Notes: generated by a model not told the origin, from the letters alone. A stretch of DNA of 53,784 nucleotides from Bacteroidota bacterium (GCA_024642705.1 JAHEAQ010000010.1:1-53784), one strand, 5' to 3'; positions 1 to 8,758 are shown, numbered from the stretch's first letter. Translations and numbers: made by a program.

Positions 1-8
1 CTCTATAA

Positions 9-395
9 TTAAAATTCAGTAAATAAGAATTGAGCATAATCAATAATTCCAATATACTCTCCATTTTCTTCTACAGGTGCAATTCTTACATTGTAATTGA
101 ACATTAACCTTGGCACGTATTTAACATTTAGACTTGCTGGGATTGAAAATACTGGTTTGGTCATGATTTCATATACACTTACTTCATCGAGAGTTTTGTT
201 CGGAATAATGACACCTTTAATGATATCATGAACGGTTATGATGCCATTTGCATCGGCGGCATTTCTTTTTTTTATAATCAAGGCCTGAACATTTTTCTCC
301 TTCATCAATTGAACGGCAGTTTTTATACTCGACAATCCATCTATATAATATAAATTGCCTGAAGCTATATCCTTAGCTTTTTTAAATGTATCCAT
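9..395 (-). CDS. Tandem CBS-domain protein
   Basis: A 128-residue cytosolic protein made almost entirely of one CBS pair. The first CBS motif spans about residues 10-65, with a central stretch reading NVQALIIKK and then GIITVHDIIKGVI. The second follows a VYEIMTKPVFSI segment that is typical of the linker into a second CBS motif and ends in YIGIIDYAQFL. CBS pairs bind adenine nucleotides and gate partner proteins. It is the last gene of a minus-strand unit: its start lies 10 bases after the stop of the P-II-like gene, and two DUF1538 membrane proteins precede that. The context suggests an adenylate-responsive accessory of the DUF1538 transporter. That role is inference; the domain call is firm. 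Confidence 0.85.
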   Translation of the reverse strand: MDTFKKAKDIASGNLYYIDGLSSIKTAVQLMKEKNVQALIIKKRNAADANGIITVHDIIKGVIIPNKTLDEVSVYEIMTKPVFSIPASLNVKYVPRLMFNYNVRIAPVEENGEYIGIIDYAQFLFTEF

Positions 396-405
396 AATCT
401 ATTGT

Positions 406-750
406 TTACAATTGTTCTGTATTAAGGTTTTCTCTAATTTTTTTAATCTGATGAGATAATCCTGCCACTTTATCTATGTTGAGTGCAATGATAATTCCAT
501 TACCAGATTCTTCAATATTACATTTTTTAGAAACAGCTTTTATGATGCGCTTGGTATGGTGTTCTTCTACTACAAAAATTACAATATCTGTTTTTTCTTG
601 TATAGTCAATCCTAAAAAATTCGACTGTTCCAAACCACTTCCTTTTCCTTGAATTATCACATCGCCAGTGGCACCTGCCTCTTTTGCAGTTTTGACAACT
701 TTATCAGTTATATTTGGGTTTACAAACCCTACAATTAGATCAAATTTCAT
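406..750 (-). CDS. P-II-like signalling protein of a DUF1538 operon
   Basis: A 114-residue protein with the ferredoxin-like layout of P-II (GlnB/GlnK) proteins: strand DLIVGFVN, helix ITDKVVKTAKEAGA, strand TGDVIIQGKG, a loop, strand DIVIFVVEE, helix HHTKRIIKAVSKKC, and the end segment NGIIIALNIDKVAGL. The T-loop region between GKGSG and KTDIV is short and lacks the classic uridylylated tyrosine context, so this is a P-II-like protein and not a canonical nitrogen regulator. The ATG overlaps the 3' end of the upstream DUF1538 gene by 11 bases, which implies translational coupling. P-II-like proteins often bind and gate the membrane protein encoded beside them. Which ligand it senses cannot be read from the sequence. 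Confidence 0.8.
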   Translation of the reverse strand: MKFDLIVGFVNPNITDKVVKTAKEAGATGDVIIQGKGSGLEQSNFLGLTIQEKTDIVIFVVEEHHTKRIIKAVSKKCNIEESGNGIIIALNIDKVAGLSHQIKKIRENLNTEQL

Positions 751-1525
751 GATAATATTTCTTTTTTAATTTATTAATATAGGATAATAAGTCATTAAAT
801 TGTGCATATCCTAGAACCGTAATAATAGGAAAAACGCTCGCAAAGGCAATCAAACCAAATCCGTCTATTGCAGGGCTTCGGCCAGGAATTACTGACGCTA
901 GCCCTAATCCTAAAGCCGCCACAATTGGTACAGTAACTGTAGAGGTCGTCACACCGCCTGAATCATATGCCAACGCAACAAGGTCTTTTTTTACAAAAAT
1001 AGTTTGAATTACTACTATTACATAGCCTACAATTATATATGTTGCTAAGGAATCACCAACAACAATTCTATACGTACCCACTACCAATGCTATGGCCACA
1101 CCTATTGCTACTACAAATCGAAGATAGAAAGTTCCTATCGTTCCTCCTGAAACTTCATTGGCTTTCACTGCTACAGCATATAGTGAAGGTTCAGCAATAG
1201 TTGTGGAAAATCCAATAAATGCTGCAAAAATATACACCCAATAATAGGCTTGCCAATCAGTTACATCTCCTGAATAATTTTTAAGGATAAATTCTGGATT
1301 AGATAATTGCTTGGCCATTAATTCTCCAACAGGAAATAATGCTTTTTCTAGACCCATCAGAAAAAAACTTAATCCACCAATAACCAACACACCGCCAAAG
1401 AGAACTTTTTTTAGATTTGGTATTGACCTTCTTATGATAAAAATCTGGAATACTGCAATAATGAGTACAATTGGGGCGACATCTTTAATTGTATTTAAAA
1501 AAGTATTGCCGAGTTCTGCTAACAT
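740..1525 (-). CDS. DUF1538 membrane protein, second subunit (UmpB-like)
   Basis: A 261-residue integral membrane protein with about six or seven hydrophobic segments. It carries the hallmarks of DUF1538: GFSTTIAEPSLYAVA near residue 105, AYDSGGVTTSTVTVPIV near 190 and GRSPAIDGFGLIAFAS near 215. From memory of the literature, a pair of DUF1538 proteins named UmpA and UmpB from a Halomonas species works as a two-component monovalent cation/proton antiporter; the orthologous role here is inference. The neighbouring DUF1538 gene ends 10 bases upstream and shares all three motifs, so the two probably form one heteromeric transporter and arose by duplication. The downstream P-II-like gene overlaps its 3' end. 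Confidence 0.85.
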   Translation of the reverse strand: MLAELGNTFLNTIKDVAPIVLIIAVFQIFIIRRSIPNLKKVLFGGVLVIGGLSFFLMGLEKALFPVGELMAKQLSNPEFILKNYSGDVTDWQAYYWVYIFAAFIGFSTTIAEPSLYAVAVKANEVSGGTIGTFYLRFVVAIGVAIALVVGTYRIVVGDSLATYIIVGYVIVVIQTIFVKKDLVALAYDSGGVTTSTVTVPIVAALGLGLASVIPGRSPAIDGFGLIAFASVFPIITVLGYAQFNDLLSYINKLKKKYYHEI

Positions 1526-1535
1526 CCATTCATAT

Positions 1536-2270
1536 TTAGAAGATTAACATTCCATAACCCATTACAAATATCATTGGCAAAAGAGATGCAAATGCAATTA
1601 ATCCAAAACCATCCGTTAATGGGCTTCTTCCTTCGATTACACTAGCCAAGCCAACACCCAATGCAGTCACCAAAGGAACTGTTATCGTCGAAGTAGTTAC
1701 ACCACCTGCATCATAAGCAATTCCAACAATTTCTGCAGGAGCAAATGGCGTCATTAGAATGACTAAAGCATACCCGCCAATAATCAAATAATAAACAGGC
1801 CAACCTTTTATGATTCGCCATATTCCAATAAGTATAGCTAGTCCAACAGAAAATGCAACAGTTAATCGCAAGCCAAAAGCATAACTTGATTCAATTTCAG
1901 GTTTTATTAAATCTGCTTTCTGTGCAATATTTGCAGCTTCTTTTGCGATTGCAATTAATGCAGGTTCTGCAATAGTTGTTGAAAATCCAAGTAAAAAAGA
2001 AAAGGACAAAAGCCAAAACAAACTTCCTTTTTTGACCAAAGCAAAAGACAAGTTTTCGCCAATTGGAAAAAGTCCCATTTCAAGACCTTCAATGAAAAGC
2101 ATAAGCCCTACGATTACAAACACTAAACCATAAATAATTTCCCACAGATTGGGGAAAGGTTGACGTAAAACTACGATTTGAAAAAATGAGACTACGACAA
2201 TAATAGGTAATAAGTCATAAAAAGATGACTTTAGTTTGACTCCTATATTGCCTAATACTTTTAGAATCAT
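1536..2270 (-). CDS. DUF1538 membrane protein, first subunit (UmpA-like)
   Basis: A DUF1538 membrane protein of 244 residues when started at the ATG whose complement ends at 2270. The frame stays open upstream to 2348, but the extra 26 residues are absent from the paralogue and the first hydrophobic helix begins just after the chosen start, so the shorter form is preferred. Motifs match those of the next gene: GFSTTIAEPALIAIA, AYDAGGVTTSTITVPLV and GRSPLTDGFGLIAFAS. It is the first gene of the unit. About 280 bases separate it from the preceding same-strand gene, so its promoter probably lies between 2271 and 2549. A role as half of a cation/proton antiporter is inferred from family knowledge. 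Confidence 0.82.
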   Translation of the reverse strand: MILKVLGNIGVKLKSSFYDLLPIIVVVSFFQIVVLRQPFPNLWEIIYGLVFVIVGLMLFIEGLEMGLFPIGENLSFALVKKGSLFWLLSFSFLLGFSTTIAEPALIAIAKEAANIAQKADLIKPEIESSYAFGLRLTVAFSVGLAILIGIWRIIKGWPVYYLIIGGYALVILMTPFAPAEIVGIAYDAGGVTTSTITVPLVTALGVGLASVIEGRSPLTDGFGLIAFASLLPMIFVMGYGMLIF

Positions 2271-2549
2271 TAATTCATGCTTTATAATGATTAAATATGT
2301 TAATCGTGAATAATAGTTTGAAAATGTTTGAAGAACGAAAGTTAACAATTAATAACTAAAATGAAAATAGTTGGAAATATCGATTACAACCATTTTAGAA
2401 ATTATCCAAAATATTCGGAATCAAGTTTTGATGTAAAAATATTTTGCACGATGGACCAAAGGATTTTAATTCAATTAGGTTGAAATATTTCTACTAAAAA
2501 AAGTGAAATTTGATTTGCACATTAGCATCCTTTGAATAGTTTACGGGTT

Positions 2550-3305
2550 TTAAATTTTCTCTTCAGCGACCTCTCTATTTTTTATATTGAGGTAAGTTTC
2601 TATTTCTTGCTCAAGATATTTTGCTTTAGAAAGTGAATTAACTGTCATTAGCTTTTCATGTTTTTGGCCTTCCAGCCCATTTGTTATCATATAAATAGAT
2701 TGGTAACCAGCTCCTTCAAGGCTAGGTTTTATATAAATTTGGTCAATTTCGTCAACTGAAAAAAACTTATCCTTTTTGAAATTATTTGGTCTACGTTTGA
2801 TGCTCAAAGATCTATTGTTTATATCGATATAAGTCTTATGGTTAGAGTAGTTAAATGCTTTGTAAATATAATAGATAGCTAATAAAGAAAATGCGATTGG
2901 AATAAAGGGAGAAATAGTTATTTTTTCAACAAAATAAATACCTATGGAGATAAGGGCAAATAAGGGTGAAAAACCGATCGCCCATGCATTAAAACCCTCG
3001 ATATGTTGTTGTATAGTAATGTCTAATTCGTCTTTGTAGTAAAATAAATCAATTCCTTCAGGTCGAAGCACTTCTTGTTTAATTTCATTTTTAGATTTAA
3101 TATTTTCTACTTCTTTTTCTATTGAAAAAATAACATTGCAATTGCTGCATTTTGAAAGGCTGTTTTGCAGATTTATGTTGTCTGAAGTTACTTCTTCATG
3201 GCAAGAAGGACAATAAATTTTCTTGAATACTTTTGGTAACTCTTCATTAATATTTTTAAGTTCAAGCTCCTCAAAAGGTTTGTATTTTTCTATTAGTTCA
3301 TCCAT
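2550..3305 (-). CDS. Zinc-ribbon membrane protein of unknown function
   Basis: A 251-residue protein not assigned to a named family. Residues 32-56 form a zinc ribbon with two cysteine pairs, C32-P-S-C35 and C53-S-N-C56. Two hydrophobic helices follow at about 107-127 and 131-152. The last 90 residues are polar and beta-rich, resembling a small PH-like domain (ITISPF then YIDINNRSLSIKRR). The likely arrangement is two membrane helices with the ribbon and the C-terminal domain facing the cytosol. It stands alone: the DUF1538 unit starts about 280 bases downstream and a divergent gene starts at 3543. No enzymatic motif is visible. Confidence 0.7.
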   Translation of the reverse strand: MDELIEKYKPFEELELKNINEELPKVFKKIYCPSCHEEVTSDNINLQNSLSKCSNCNVIFSIEKEVENIKSKNEIKQEVLRPEGIDLFYYKDELDITIQQHIEGFNAWAIGFSPLFALISIGIYFVEKITISPFIPIAFSLLAIYYIYKAFNYSNHKTYIDINNRSLSIKRRPNNFKKDKFFSVDEIDQIYIKPSLEGAGYQSIYMITNGLEGQKHEKLMTVNSLSKAKYLEQEIETYLNIKNREVAEEKI

Positions 3306-3542
3306 TATAATATAAAAATAATAAAAAAACTAAGTAATTTATGAGGTATTCGCTTAAGTGTGTATAACAAATTACACTTTTTTTTAATATATTCAGAGCA
3401 AAAGTACGATTTCCATTTGGTTCAGTTTTCACAAGGCATTTAATGGTAAAACTTGATAAAGTTGGGGAATAAAAACAGTTGAAATGTTAAATTTTGAAAA
3501 TAAATGAAAAAAACAGGGACGAAATAGAGTTTTAAAACACTA

Positions 3543-4277
3543 ATGCTTTACACAATAAAATGTAAAGTAAAAATGGAGAATGCAAAACATGTTTTTGAAG
3601 GTGCTATTTATTTGCTAAATAATATTTCGGTCGCTAGGAACCCACTATTTCGTAACCAAGAAAGCATAGAGCGGTTTAAAGAAAAAGCCGATATTTATTT
3701 AAGTCCAATATGCAATATTCTTGCTTTTGCTTTTAATGACAACCAATGGCAACTTTTGGTACAAATGAAAAGCAGAGAAGATTTCATTAATTTCTATAGA
3801 AAGAAACACAAAAATGAAAATATCGAGGAATTTCTAATCCCAGAATCTTCAATTATCTACAGTCAAGAAATGGCTAATTTGCAATCTGGATTTGCTAAAC
3901 ATTATAACTGGTTGAATAAACGAGTTGGTGCTTTGTTTTACAGGAGGTATCAAAAACAATTGATTACTTCTGAGGAAGAATTGATTTCAACAAATGAAAG
4001 ATTGAAAAAAGAAAGACCTAATAATCCACATAAAGGAGAATGGGCGATAAGAAAAAGTGAAAATTTAAAGAGTGAAAAAGGAATGAGGTGGGGAATAAAT
4101 TATGAAAAGCTTGCGGAGTTGGGATCTCAGGTTTTATGGAATGGAATCCAAGTGAATAAAACCGACCTTGAAGCTCATTTCAGAAATCTTCCACCGTTGA
4201 AGATTGAAAACTCAATTTACAGATATTTTAGACTCCTATTCAAAATTTTATCCTATTTCGAAGTCCCAATCTGGTAA
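3543..4277 (+). CDS. Transposase-like (RAYT/IS200-type) protein without HUH motif
   Basis: A 244-residue protein whose first 140 residues follow the layout of Y1 transposases and REP-associated tyrosine transposases: an early VARNPLFRNQESIERF segment, a strand NILAFAFNDNQWQLLVQ where the family has a histidine-X-histidine before LL, then FAKHYNWLNKRVGALFYRRYQK, matching the family segment with the catalytic tyrosine and the glycine of 'rxGxlf'. Here the two metal-binding histidines are replaced by Q68-W69-Q70, while a tyrosine (Y121) and G129 remain. The C-terminal 100 residues are basic and unrecognised. It is probably a domesticated or catalytically dead relative that may still bind structured DNA. 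No flanking terminal repeats were seen. Confidence 0.6.
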   Translation: MLYTIKCKVKMENAKHVFEGAIYLLNNISVARNPLFRNQESIERFKEKADIYLSPICNILAFAFNDNQWQLLVQMKSREDFINFYRKKHKNENIEEFLIPESSIIYSQEMANLQSGFAKHYNWLNKRVGALFYRRYQKQLITSEEELISTNERLKKERPNNPHKGEWAIRKSENLKSEKGMRWGINYEKLAELGSQVLWNGIQVNKTDLEAHFRNLPPLKIENSIYRYFRLLFKILSYFEVPIW

Positions 4278-4572
4278 GTATCATCAGAACTGAGATTTAT
4301 AATTTCCTTTTATCACTTAAATTCAATTTTAGGCTAATTTCCTTATGTCTAAATATTCCAGATTTTTCAAAACCAATAATTAAAATCTTTATTTCAAACC
4401 AACTAAGCATGAAATGCTATTAAACAATATTTTACCCAAACATTGAAAAGTCAAATACAGTTTATTGCTATCATCCTATTAATATTATCCCAATTTTTTA
4501 TTTTCCCCCTTTTGATCCCAAAACTAGGAAGCAAATATTTTAGATTTTATGCAATTTGTTATACTCACGCTG

Positions 4573-4599
4573 ATTAATGGATGTGCAGTGAATAATTTT
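4573..4599 (+). repeat. 27-base direct repeat, copy 1
   Basis: Begins ATTAATGGATGTG and ends TGAATAATTTT; it differs from the copy at 4819-4845 at two positions in the middle (CAG here, AAA there). It lies 246 bases upstream of the second copy, inside a small open frame (4549-4707) with no recognisable product. Confidence 0.55.
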
Positions 4600-4818
4600 G
4601 GCATCATTTTTAGTCAAAACAATGATGTCCGAAAATACAATCAAAAATCTTTCAACTCCTTTGAAAAAGGAAGTTTTTTGTTTCGTTTTTTCTCAATCAA
4701 AAAATAAGAAAATATTTTCTACTTCCATAAAATTTCAATTGTCAAGACTAATTATTCAACGTTGCCTATAAAAGAAAATTTTCCCATTTTAAATCCTCAG
4801 TAATTGATCATGAAGCCT

Positions 4819-4845
4819 ATTAATGGATGTGAAATGAATAATTTT
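4819..4845 (+). repeat. 27-base direct repeat, copy 2
   Basis: Second copy of the element at 4573-4599, 25 of 27 bases identical. The surrounding sequence of the two copies is not similar, so the duplication is either old or limited to this element. Confidence 0.55.
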
Positions 4846-4912
4846 AATTATCCTGTTAAAAAAACTTTACTCTCTTCGGTTGAAAATCCAGATACAAACT
4901 TATATTTCTATA

Positions 4913-6571
4913 TTATTGTTTTTCAAACCATACATTCCTTGCTCTTCCATTAGATATTCTAATTCCAATAATTAAATTTTTAGCATCTCGAACTATTGCA
5001 ATGGTCCCAAAATCGGTAATTACTAATGCATCTTTTCCTAAAATTTGAACCGGGAAATCGCCATGTCTTGCATGATGGCCTAATAATTTATTATCTTTTA
5101 ACAAGATGTCTATTGTGCTTTCAAGTTCTGGGCTATAGAATTTTCCGATGTATTCACTCAAATTAATACCTGATAAATTAAACTCCTCAAATCTTTTAGC
5201 TTCTGTTTTATCACCATTTTGAAACACAGTTAATAATTGGGTTTTATGGTCGCTTAGGTCTGAAAATACAAATTGAACATTTGATTCGTTTGGAATTTCA
5301 AATGTGTTTCCAGCTGTATTGTAAAGATTGTATTCCACATTGTTCCATTCTTGCATTACGTGCAGAGAGTCTTTTTCTGTGCTAATACTTAAAAAAACAC
5401 CTGGTTGTATTTCATATTTCCCTGTGATTTGTTCCAAAGAATAGGAAGTTATGTTATTTGAAATCATTGGGCTTTCAATTTCGACAAGGGAATTTGGATT
5501 GGAAGGGAGCAATATTGATGCAATATTATGCTCTATTTCTCCAGTATTAGAAGATGAAAAATTAGTAAGAATTGCAATATTCAACTGTTCTTCTGGATAT
5601 GCACTTACATAAGATCTAAAGCCACCTATAGCTCCCCCATGTTGAACTTTTTTATATCCTTTGTAATTGTCTATACTAATACCGAAAGCATAATTGTTTT
5701 TACTGCCATCATTAAAATTGTCAGTCGTTTGGAGCATTTTGAATGCTGAACTCCAATTTGGCAAAGGTGTGCTGAAATTCTGTAACCAAGTCAATAGATC
5801 TGCAGTTGTGGTATGCATATTACCAGATCCTACGTAACCCCAATATTCTACTGCTCTAAAAAAATCAGTACCTGAACCGTAGTAAGATGTTGCATTTTTT
5901 GGAACAATACGATCATATCGATCTTCAACATAAGTATCGGACATGCCTAAAGGGTTGAATACATTGGCTTTCATCCATTGCGGAAATTTTTCTTTGGTCA
6001 CATTTTCAATAATATTGACCATTAACATAAAGCCAGTGTTGCAGTACAAGTATTCATCACCAGGAATGAAATTTAATTCCTTCTGATTCAGCATGAAGCG
6101 ATACAAATCTTCATTTGTTCTAGAGTCATCATCTCGCCAACCAGCCAAACTAAGCATTGCATGCAGACTGCGCAAACCACTAGTATGATGCAGCATATGA
6201 CGGATTGTTATGGTGTGACCAAAGTCTGGCAGGTCAGGTAAATATTTTCGTATATCATCATCGACAGAGATCAATCCTTTTTCATGCAACAAGACGATTC
6301 CCATTGCTGTGAATTGTTTGGATACAGAACCAGAATTAAAAATGGTTTCAGTTGTGTTGGGCACTTGATATTCCATACTGGCCAATCCAAAAGCTTTAGA
6401 GTAAATAATTTTTCCTTTTTGCATTATTCCTATTGCACCTCCTGGATGGTTAATTTCAGACCAAGAATTGAATAAGCTATCAATTTTTTGTAATTGAATA
6501 TCACTGATTTGAGCTTGAACTGAAACCAACGTAAAATAGACTATGATCAAGAAAAAGTATTTAGAATTCAT
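4913..6571 (-). CDS. Secreted serine hydrolase, class C beta-lactamase fold
   Basis: A 552-residue exported enzyme of the beta-lactamase class C/esterase/PBP-like family. The signal peptide is at residues 1-20, with cleavage near VQA-Q. The nucleophile motif S82-V-S-K85 follows NSG, the second motif Y176-C-N178 lies in YLYCNTGF, and the third motif H-G-G is at about residue 312 in QHGGAIGGFRS. The catalytic domain ends near 360. A C-terminal beta-rich extension of some 190 residues follows, as in many Bacteroidota members of this family. Likely activity is hydrolysis of a D-amino-acid peptide or an ester in the periplasm; antibiotic hydrolysis is not implied. It is transcribed alone, and the promoter probably lies in the AT-rich gap at 6572-6947. 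Confidence 0.85.
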   Translation of the reverse strand: MNSKYFFLIIVYFTLVSVQAQISDIQLQKIDSLFNSWSEINHPGGAIGIMQKGKIIYSKAFGLASMEYQVPNTTETIFNSGSVSKQFTAMGIVLLHEKGLISVDDDIRKYLPDLPDFGHTITIRHMLHHTSGLRSLHAMLSLAGWRDDDSRTNEDLYRFMLNQKELNFIPGDEYLYCNTGFMLMVNIIENVTKEKFPQWMKANVFNPLGMSDTYVEDRYDRIVPKNATSYYGSGTDFFRAVEYWGYVGSGNMHTTTADLLTWLQNFSTPLPNWSSAFKMLQTTDNFNDGSKNNYAFGISIDNYKGYKKVQHGGAIGGFRSYVSAYPEEQLNIAILTNFSSSNTGEIEHNIASILLPSNPNSLVEIESPMISNNITSYSLEQITGKYEIQPGVFLSISTEKDSLHVMQEWNNVEYNLYNTAGNTFEIPNESNVQFVFSDLSDHKTQLLTVFQNGDKTEAKRFEEFNLSGINLSEYIGKFYSPELESTIDILLKDNKLLGHHARHGDFPVQILGKDALVITDFGTIAIVRDAKNLIIGIRISNGRARNVWFEKQ

Positions 6572-6947
6572 ACAGATCCATTTAAGATTTGGTATTTATA
6601 ATTATTAAAGTCATTGTTCCATGGAATTCGAAGATCGTAAAAAATCAACAATTGAATCTATATTATATGATTTTACTAGTTTTTTGAATTGAATTAGATA
6701 TCTAATTTGATCTAAATTTCATTCTATTTTCTGACTACGAAATTTATTTTAAGCCTACCTTTTTATGCTCTTTGTAATGATAAGATGCTTAAAAAAATAA
6801 TTTAATGAATATGTCTATATAAGATAAATATATATATGTAATTATATATATAAGATAAATTTACCAACTATTATCCATTTATTTTTAATAAATAATAATC
6901 ATTTGATTATTCAATAAAAGTGTTTTTAAAATCTTAAAAAAGTCATT
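6572..6947. other. 376-base AT-rich divergent intergenic region
   Basis: This separates the serine hydrolase (leftward) from the barrel-like protein (rightward), so promoters for both must lie here. It is extremely AT-rich and includes a run of alternating TA steps with a 14-base direct repeat (listed separately). No RNA gene or open frame of interest was seen. Confidence 0.5.
6816..6860. repeat. 14-base direct repeat in a divergent promoter region
   Basis: TATATAAGATAAAT occurs at 6816-6829 and again at 6847-6860, separated by a TA-rich spacer. The start-to-start distance of 31 bases is close to three helical turns, so both copies would face the same side of the DNA. It could be a protein-binding pair, or only low-complexity sequence. 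Confidence 0.4.
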
Positions 6948-7559
6948 ATGAAATATATAAAAAAATCAAAAATAGTGGCATTCTTTATTTTGTTTACTTC
7001 CATTTTATCATTTGGCCAAAGTAAACATATAGGACTGACATTATCAAACAACACGACAGGATTGCCTATCCTTGCATATCCGGAACTTTTTTATAGCCAA
7101 TTTCATCCTGGAATAGATGCTTTTTATTCGTTACAATTAAATAATAGTGAGAACAATAAAATTTTGTTAAAAGCAAATTTAGGATTCTATTACCATCAAT
7201 TTGTGCAAAGCTTACTCAGAATATACCCAACTGTTAACTATGAAAGAGAACTTAATCAAAAATTGTCATTAGGTGTTGGTTTAGGAGGTGGATATGGATT
7301 GAGTTTTGAAGGAAAAAATGCTTTTGTTTTTAAAGAGGATGGTACCTATGAAAACAAAGGTTTTTTTGGAGCTAGATCTCAATTTTTGATAGCATTCGAG
7401 ATTGGTGCCGGATATTCTTTAAAGGCAAATAATGAAAATAGCCCAATTCTGATTTGTCAATTTAAGTCATTCATGCAAGGGAATTATGTGAAAAGTTATG
7501 TGCCACTTTTACCTTTAAACTCCATTAACATTGGAATTCGTTTACCAATAAAAAATTAA
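6948..7559 (+). CDS. Secreted outer-membrane barrel-like protein
   Basis: A 203-residue protein with a clear signal peptide (residues 1-23, basic KKSK then a hydrophobic core, cleavage near FG-Q). The mature part alternates hydrophobic and polar residues and is rich in glycine and aromatics (GVGLGGGYGLSFEG; LIAFEIGAGYSL; SINIGIRLPI), the pattern of a small eight-stranded outer-membrane beta-barrel. No named family was recognised. The stop is five bases before the start of the next serine hydrolase gene, so the two are almost certainly co-transcribed; the barrel may anchor or assist that lipoprotein, which is inference. Confidence 0.65.
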   Translation: MKYIKKSKIVAFFILFTSILSFGQSKHIGLTLSNNTTGLPILAYPELFYSQFHPGIDAFYSLQLNNSENNKILLKANLGFYYHQFVQSLLRIYPTVNYERELNQKLSLGVGLGGGYGLSFEGKNAFVFKEDGTYENKGFFGARSQFLIAFEIGAGYSLKANNENSPILICQFKSFMQGNYVKSYVPLLPLNSINIGIRLPIKN

Positions 7560-7564
7560 AGAAG

Positions 7565-8758
7565 ATGAATAACTTTCAAAATTTAGTATACGGGTCTTTC
7601 ATTCTTACAACTGTTTTGACTTCGTGTGAAAAAGACATTTATAATACCAAAGCTATAGATTGTAGTCAAGCTGAAATAGGAAATAATCACCCAAAAGCAA
7701 ATGAATATCAGATGATTATTGATCAATATGTGGCAATAGGTTTTCCAGGTATAAGCGCTTATATAAAAGATGGATCTGGAGTTTGGGTAGGGTCTTCTGG
7801 ATTTGCCGATATTTCGCAAGGAATCAAATTTGAACCTTGCCATATTTCAAAAGCAGCAAGCATTACAAAGTGCATGGTTGGTGCTTTGACAATGAAACTT
7901 CAAGAAGAGGGGGTTTTAGACATAGATGACCCGGTTTCAAAATATATAGGCAGTGATATTTTAGATAAGATTAATCATCCTAATGGTATGACTTTAAGAA
8001 ATTTGATGACTCATACCACAGGAATAGCTGATTTAATTAAGACTTCAGCATTTTATCTGGACGTACTAAATTATCCAAATAGGACTTGGGAACCTGAGGA
8101 GTTATTAAAATACATTTATGGTGCTGAACCAGTAGAATTAACGGATGAATATCCTGCAAAATATTCGAATACTAACACTTTATTATTATCAATGTGTATT
8201 AATACAGCTACGGGTAGGCCTCATTATGAATTGTTAAGAGAAAAAATTCTGGATCCATTGGGGATGACAGATACCTATTATCAAAGTAGAGAAAAACTTC
8301 CTGAAACTACAGCTCAAGGGTATTTTGACCTACATAATTCTGGTGAACTTTTGAATGTTTCCAACTTTATTACTGGAAGCGGTAATGGTTATGGAGGAAT
8401 TTTTTCAAATGTTTTTGATTTAAACAAATTCCTGACCGCTTTACTTATTGATAAAACTTTGCTGTCTTCATCCTCTTTAGATGATATGCTTTCAGATTTT
8501 TACCCTTCTGGAAAAGATGAATATATAGGTGGAACAAAAACAGCAGCTGGTTTCTTGAAAAAATTTGGTGGAATGAAGTACCAAGGAATTGGTCATTCGG
8601 GTAAAGATCTTGGATATTCTGCAGATATGTTCTACTTTTCGGAAGTAGATATGAGCATGATTTTTTTCATTAATTATGGAACAGACGGAGCAAGCCAACT
8701 TAGAGATTCATTTTATGCTTTCGAAAGGGATATTATGTTGAAGATGTTCGAAGATTAA
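7565..8758 (+). CDS. Serine hydrolase lipoprotein, class C beta-lactamase fold
   Basis: A 397-residue lipoprotein. The signal peptide ends in the lipobox VLTS-C21, so it should be anchored at the cell envelope. Catalytic motifs of the class C/PBP family are present: S99-I-T-K102 after ISKAA, Y200-S-N202 in AKYSNTN, and H-S-G near residue 345 in GIGHSGKDLGYS. The helix after the SxxK motif continues into LQEEGVLDIDDPVSKYI, which is typical of D-alanyl-D-alanine carboxypeptidase/esterase homologues. It is co-transcribed with the upstream barrel-like gene, five bases away. The substrate is unknown. It is only distantly related to the hydrolase at 4913-6571, having no C-terminal extension. Confidence 0.83.
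   Translation: MNNFQNLVYGSFILTTVLTSCEKDIYNTKAIDCSQAEIGNNHPKANEYQMIIDQYVAIGFPGISAYIKDGSGVWVGSSGFADISQGIKFEPCHISKAASITKCMVGALTMKLQEEGVLDIDDPVSKYIGSDILDKINHPNGMTLRNLMTHTTGIADLIKTSAFYLDVLNYPNRTWEPEELLKYIYGAEPVELTDEYPAKYSNTNTLLLSMCINTATGRPHYELLREKILDPLGMTDTYYQSREKLPETTAQGYFDLHNSGELLNVSNFITGSGNGYGGIFSNVFDLNKFLTALLIDKTLLSSSSLDDMLSDFYPSGKDEYIGGTKTAAGFLKKFGGMKYQGIGHSGKDLGYSADMFYFSEVDMSMIFFINYGTDGASQLRDSFYAFERDIMLKMFED

Larger units (their letters stand above)
4278..4912. other. 635-base stretch without a supported gene
   Basis: This stretch lies between two genes that converge on it. It contains no long open frame on either strand. It holds two copies of a 27-base element (listed separately) and AT-rich sequence that could be decayed coding DNA: the two copies sit in frames that both read I-N-G-C-x-x-N-N-F, the first inside a 52-codon open frame at 4549-4707. 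No convincing terminator, tRNA or insertion-sequence end was seen. Confidence 0.5.

Noticed and set aside
2271-2348. 26-residue N-terminal extension of the first DUF1538 protein
   Set aside because: Absent from the paralogue, and the conserved part begins at the later ATG.
3356-3385. Six-base-pair hairpin (AAGTGT/ACACTT) followed by eight T on the plus strand
   Set aside because: No plus-strand gene lies upstream to be terminated; it sits in the promoter region of the zinc-ribbon gene and the stem is short.
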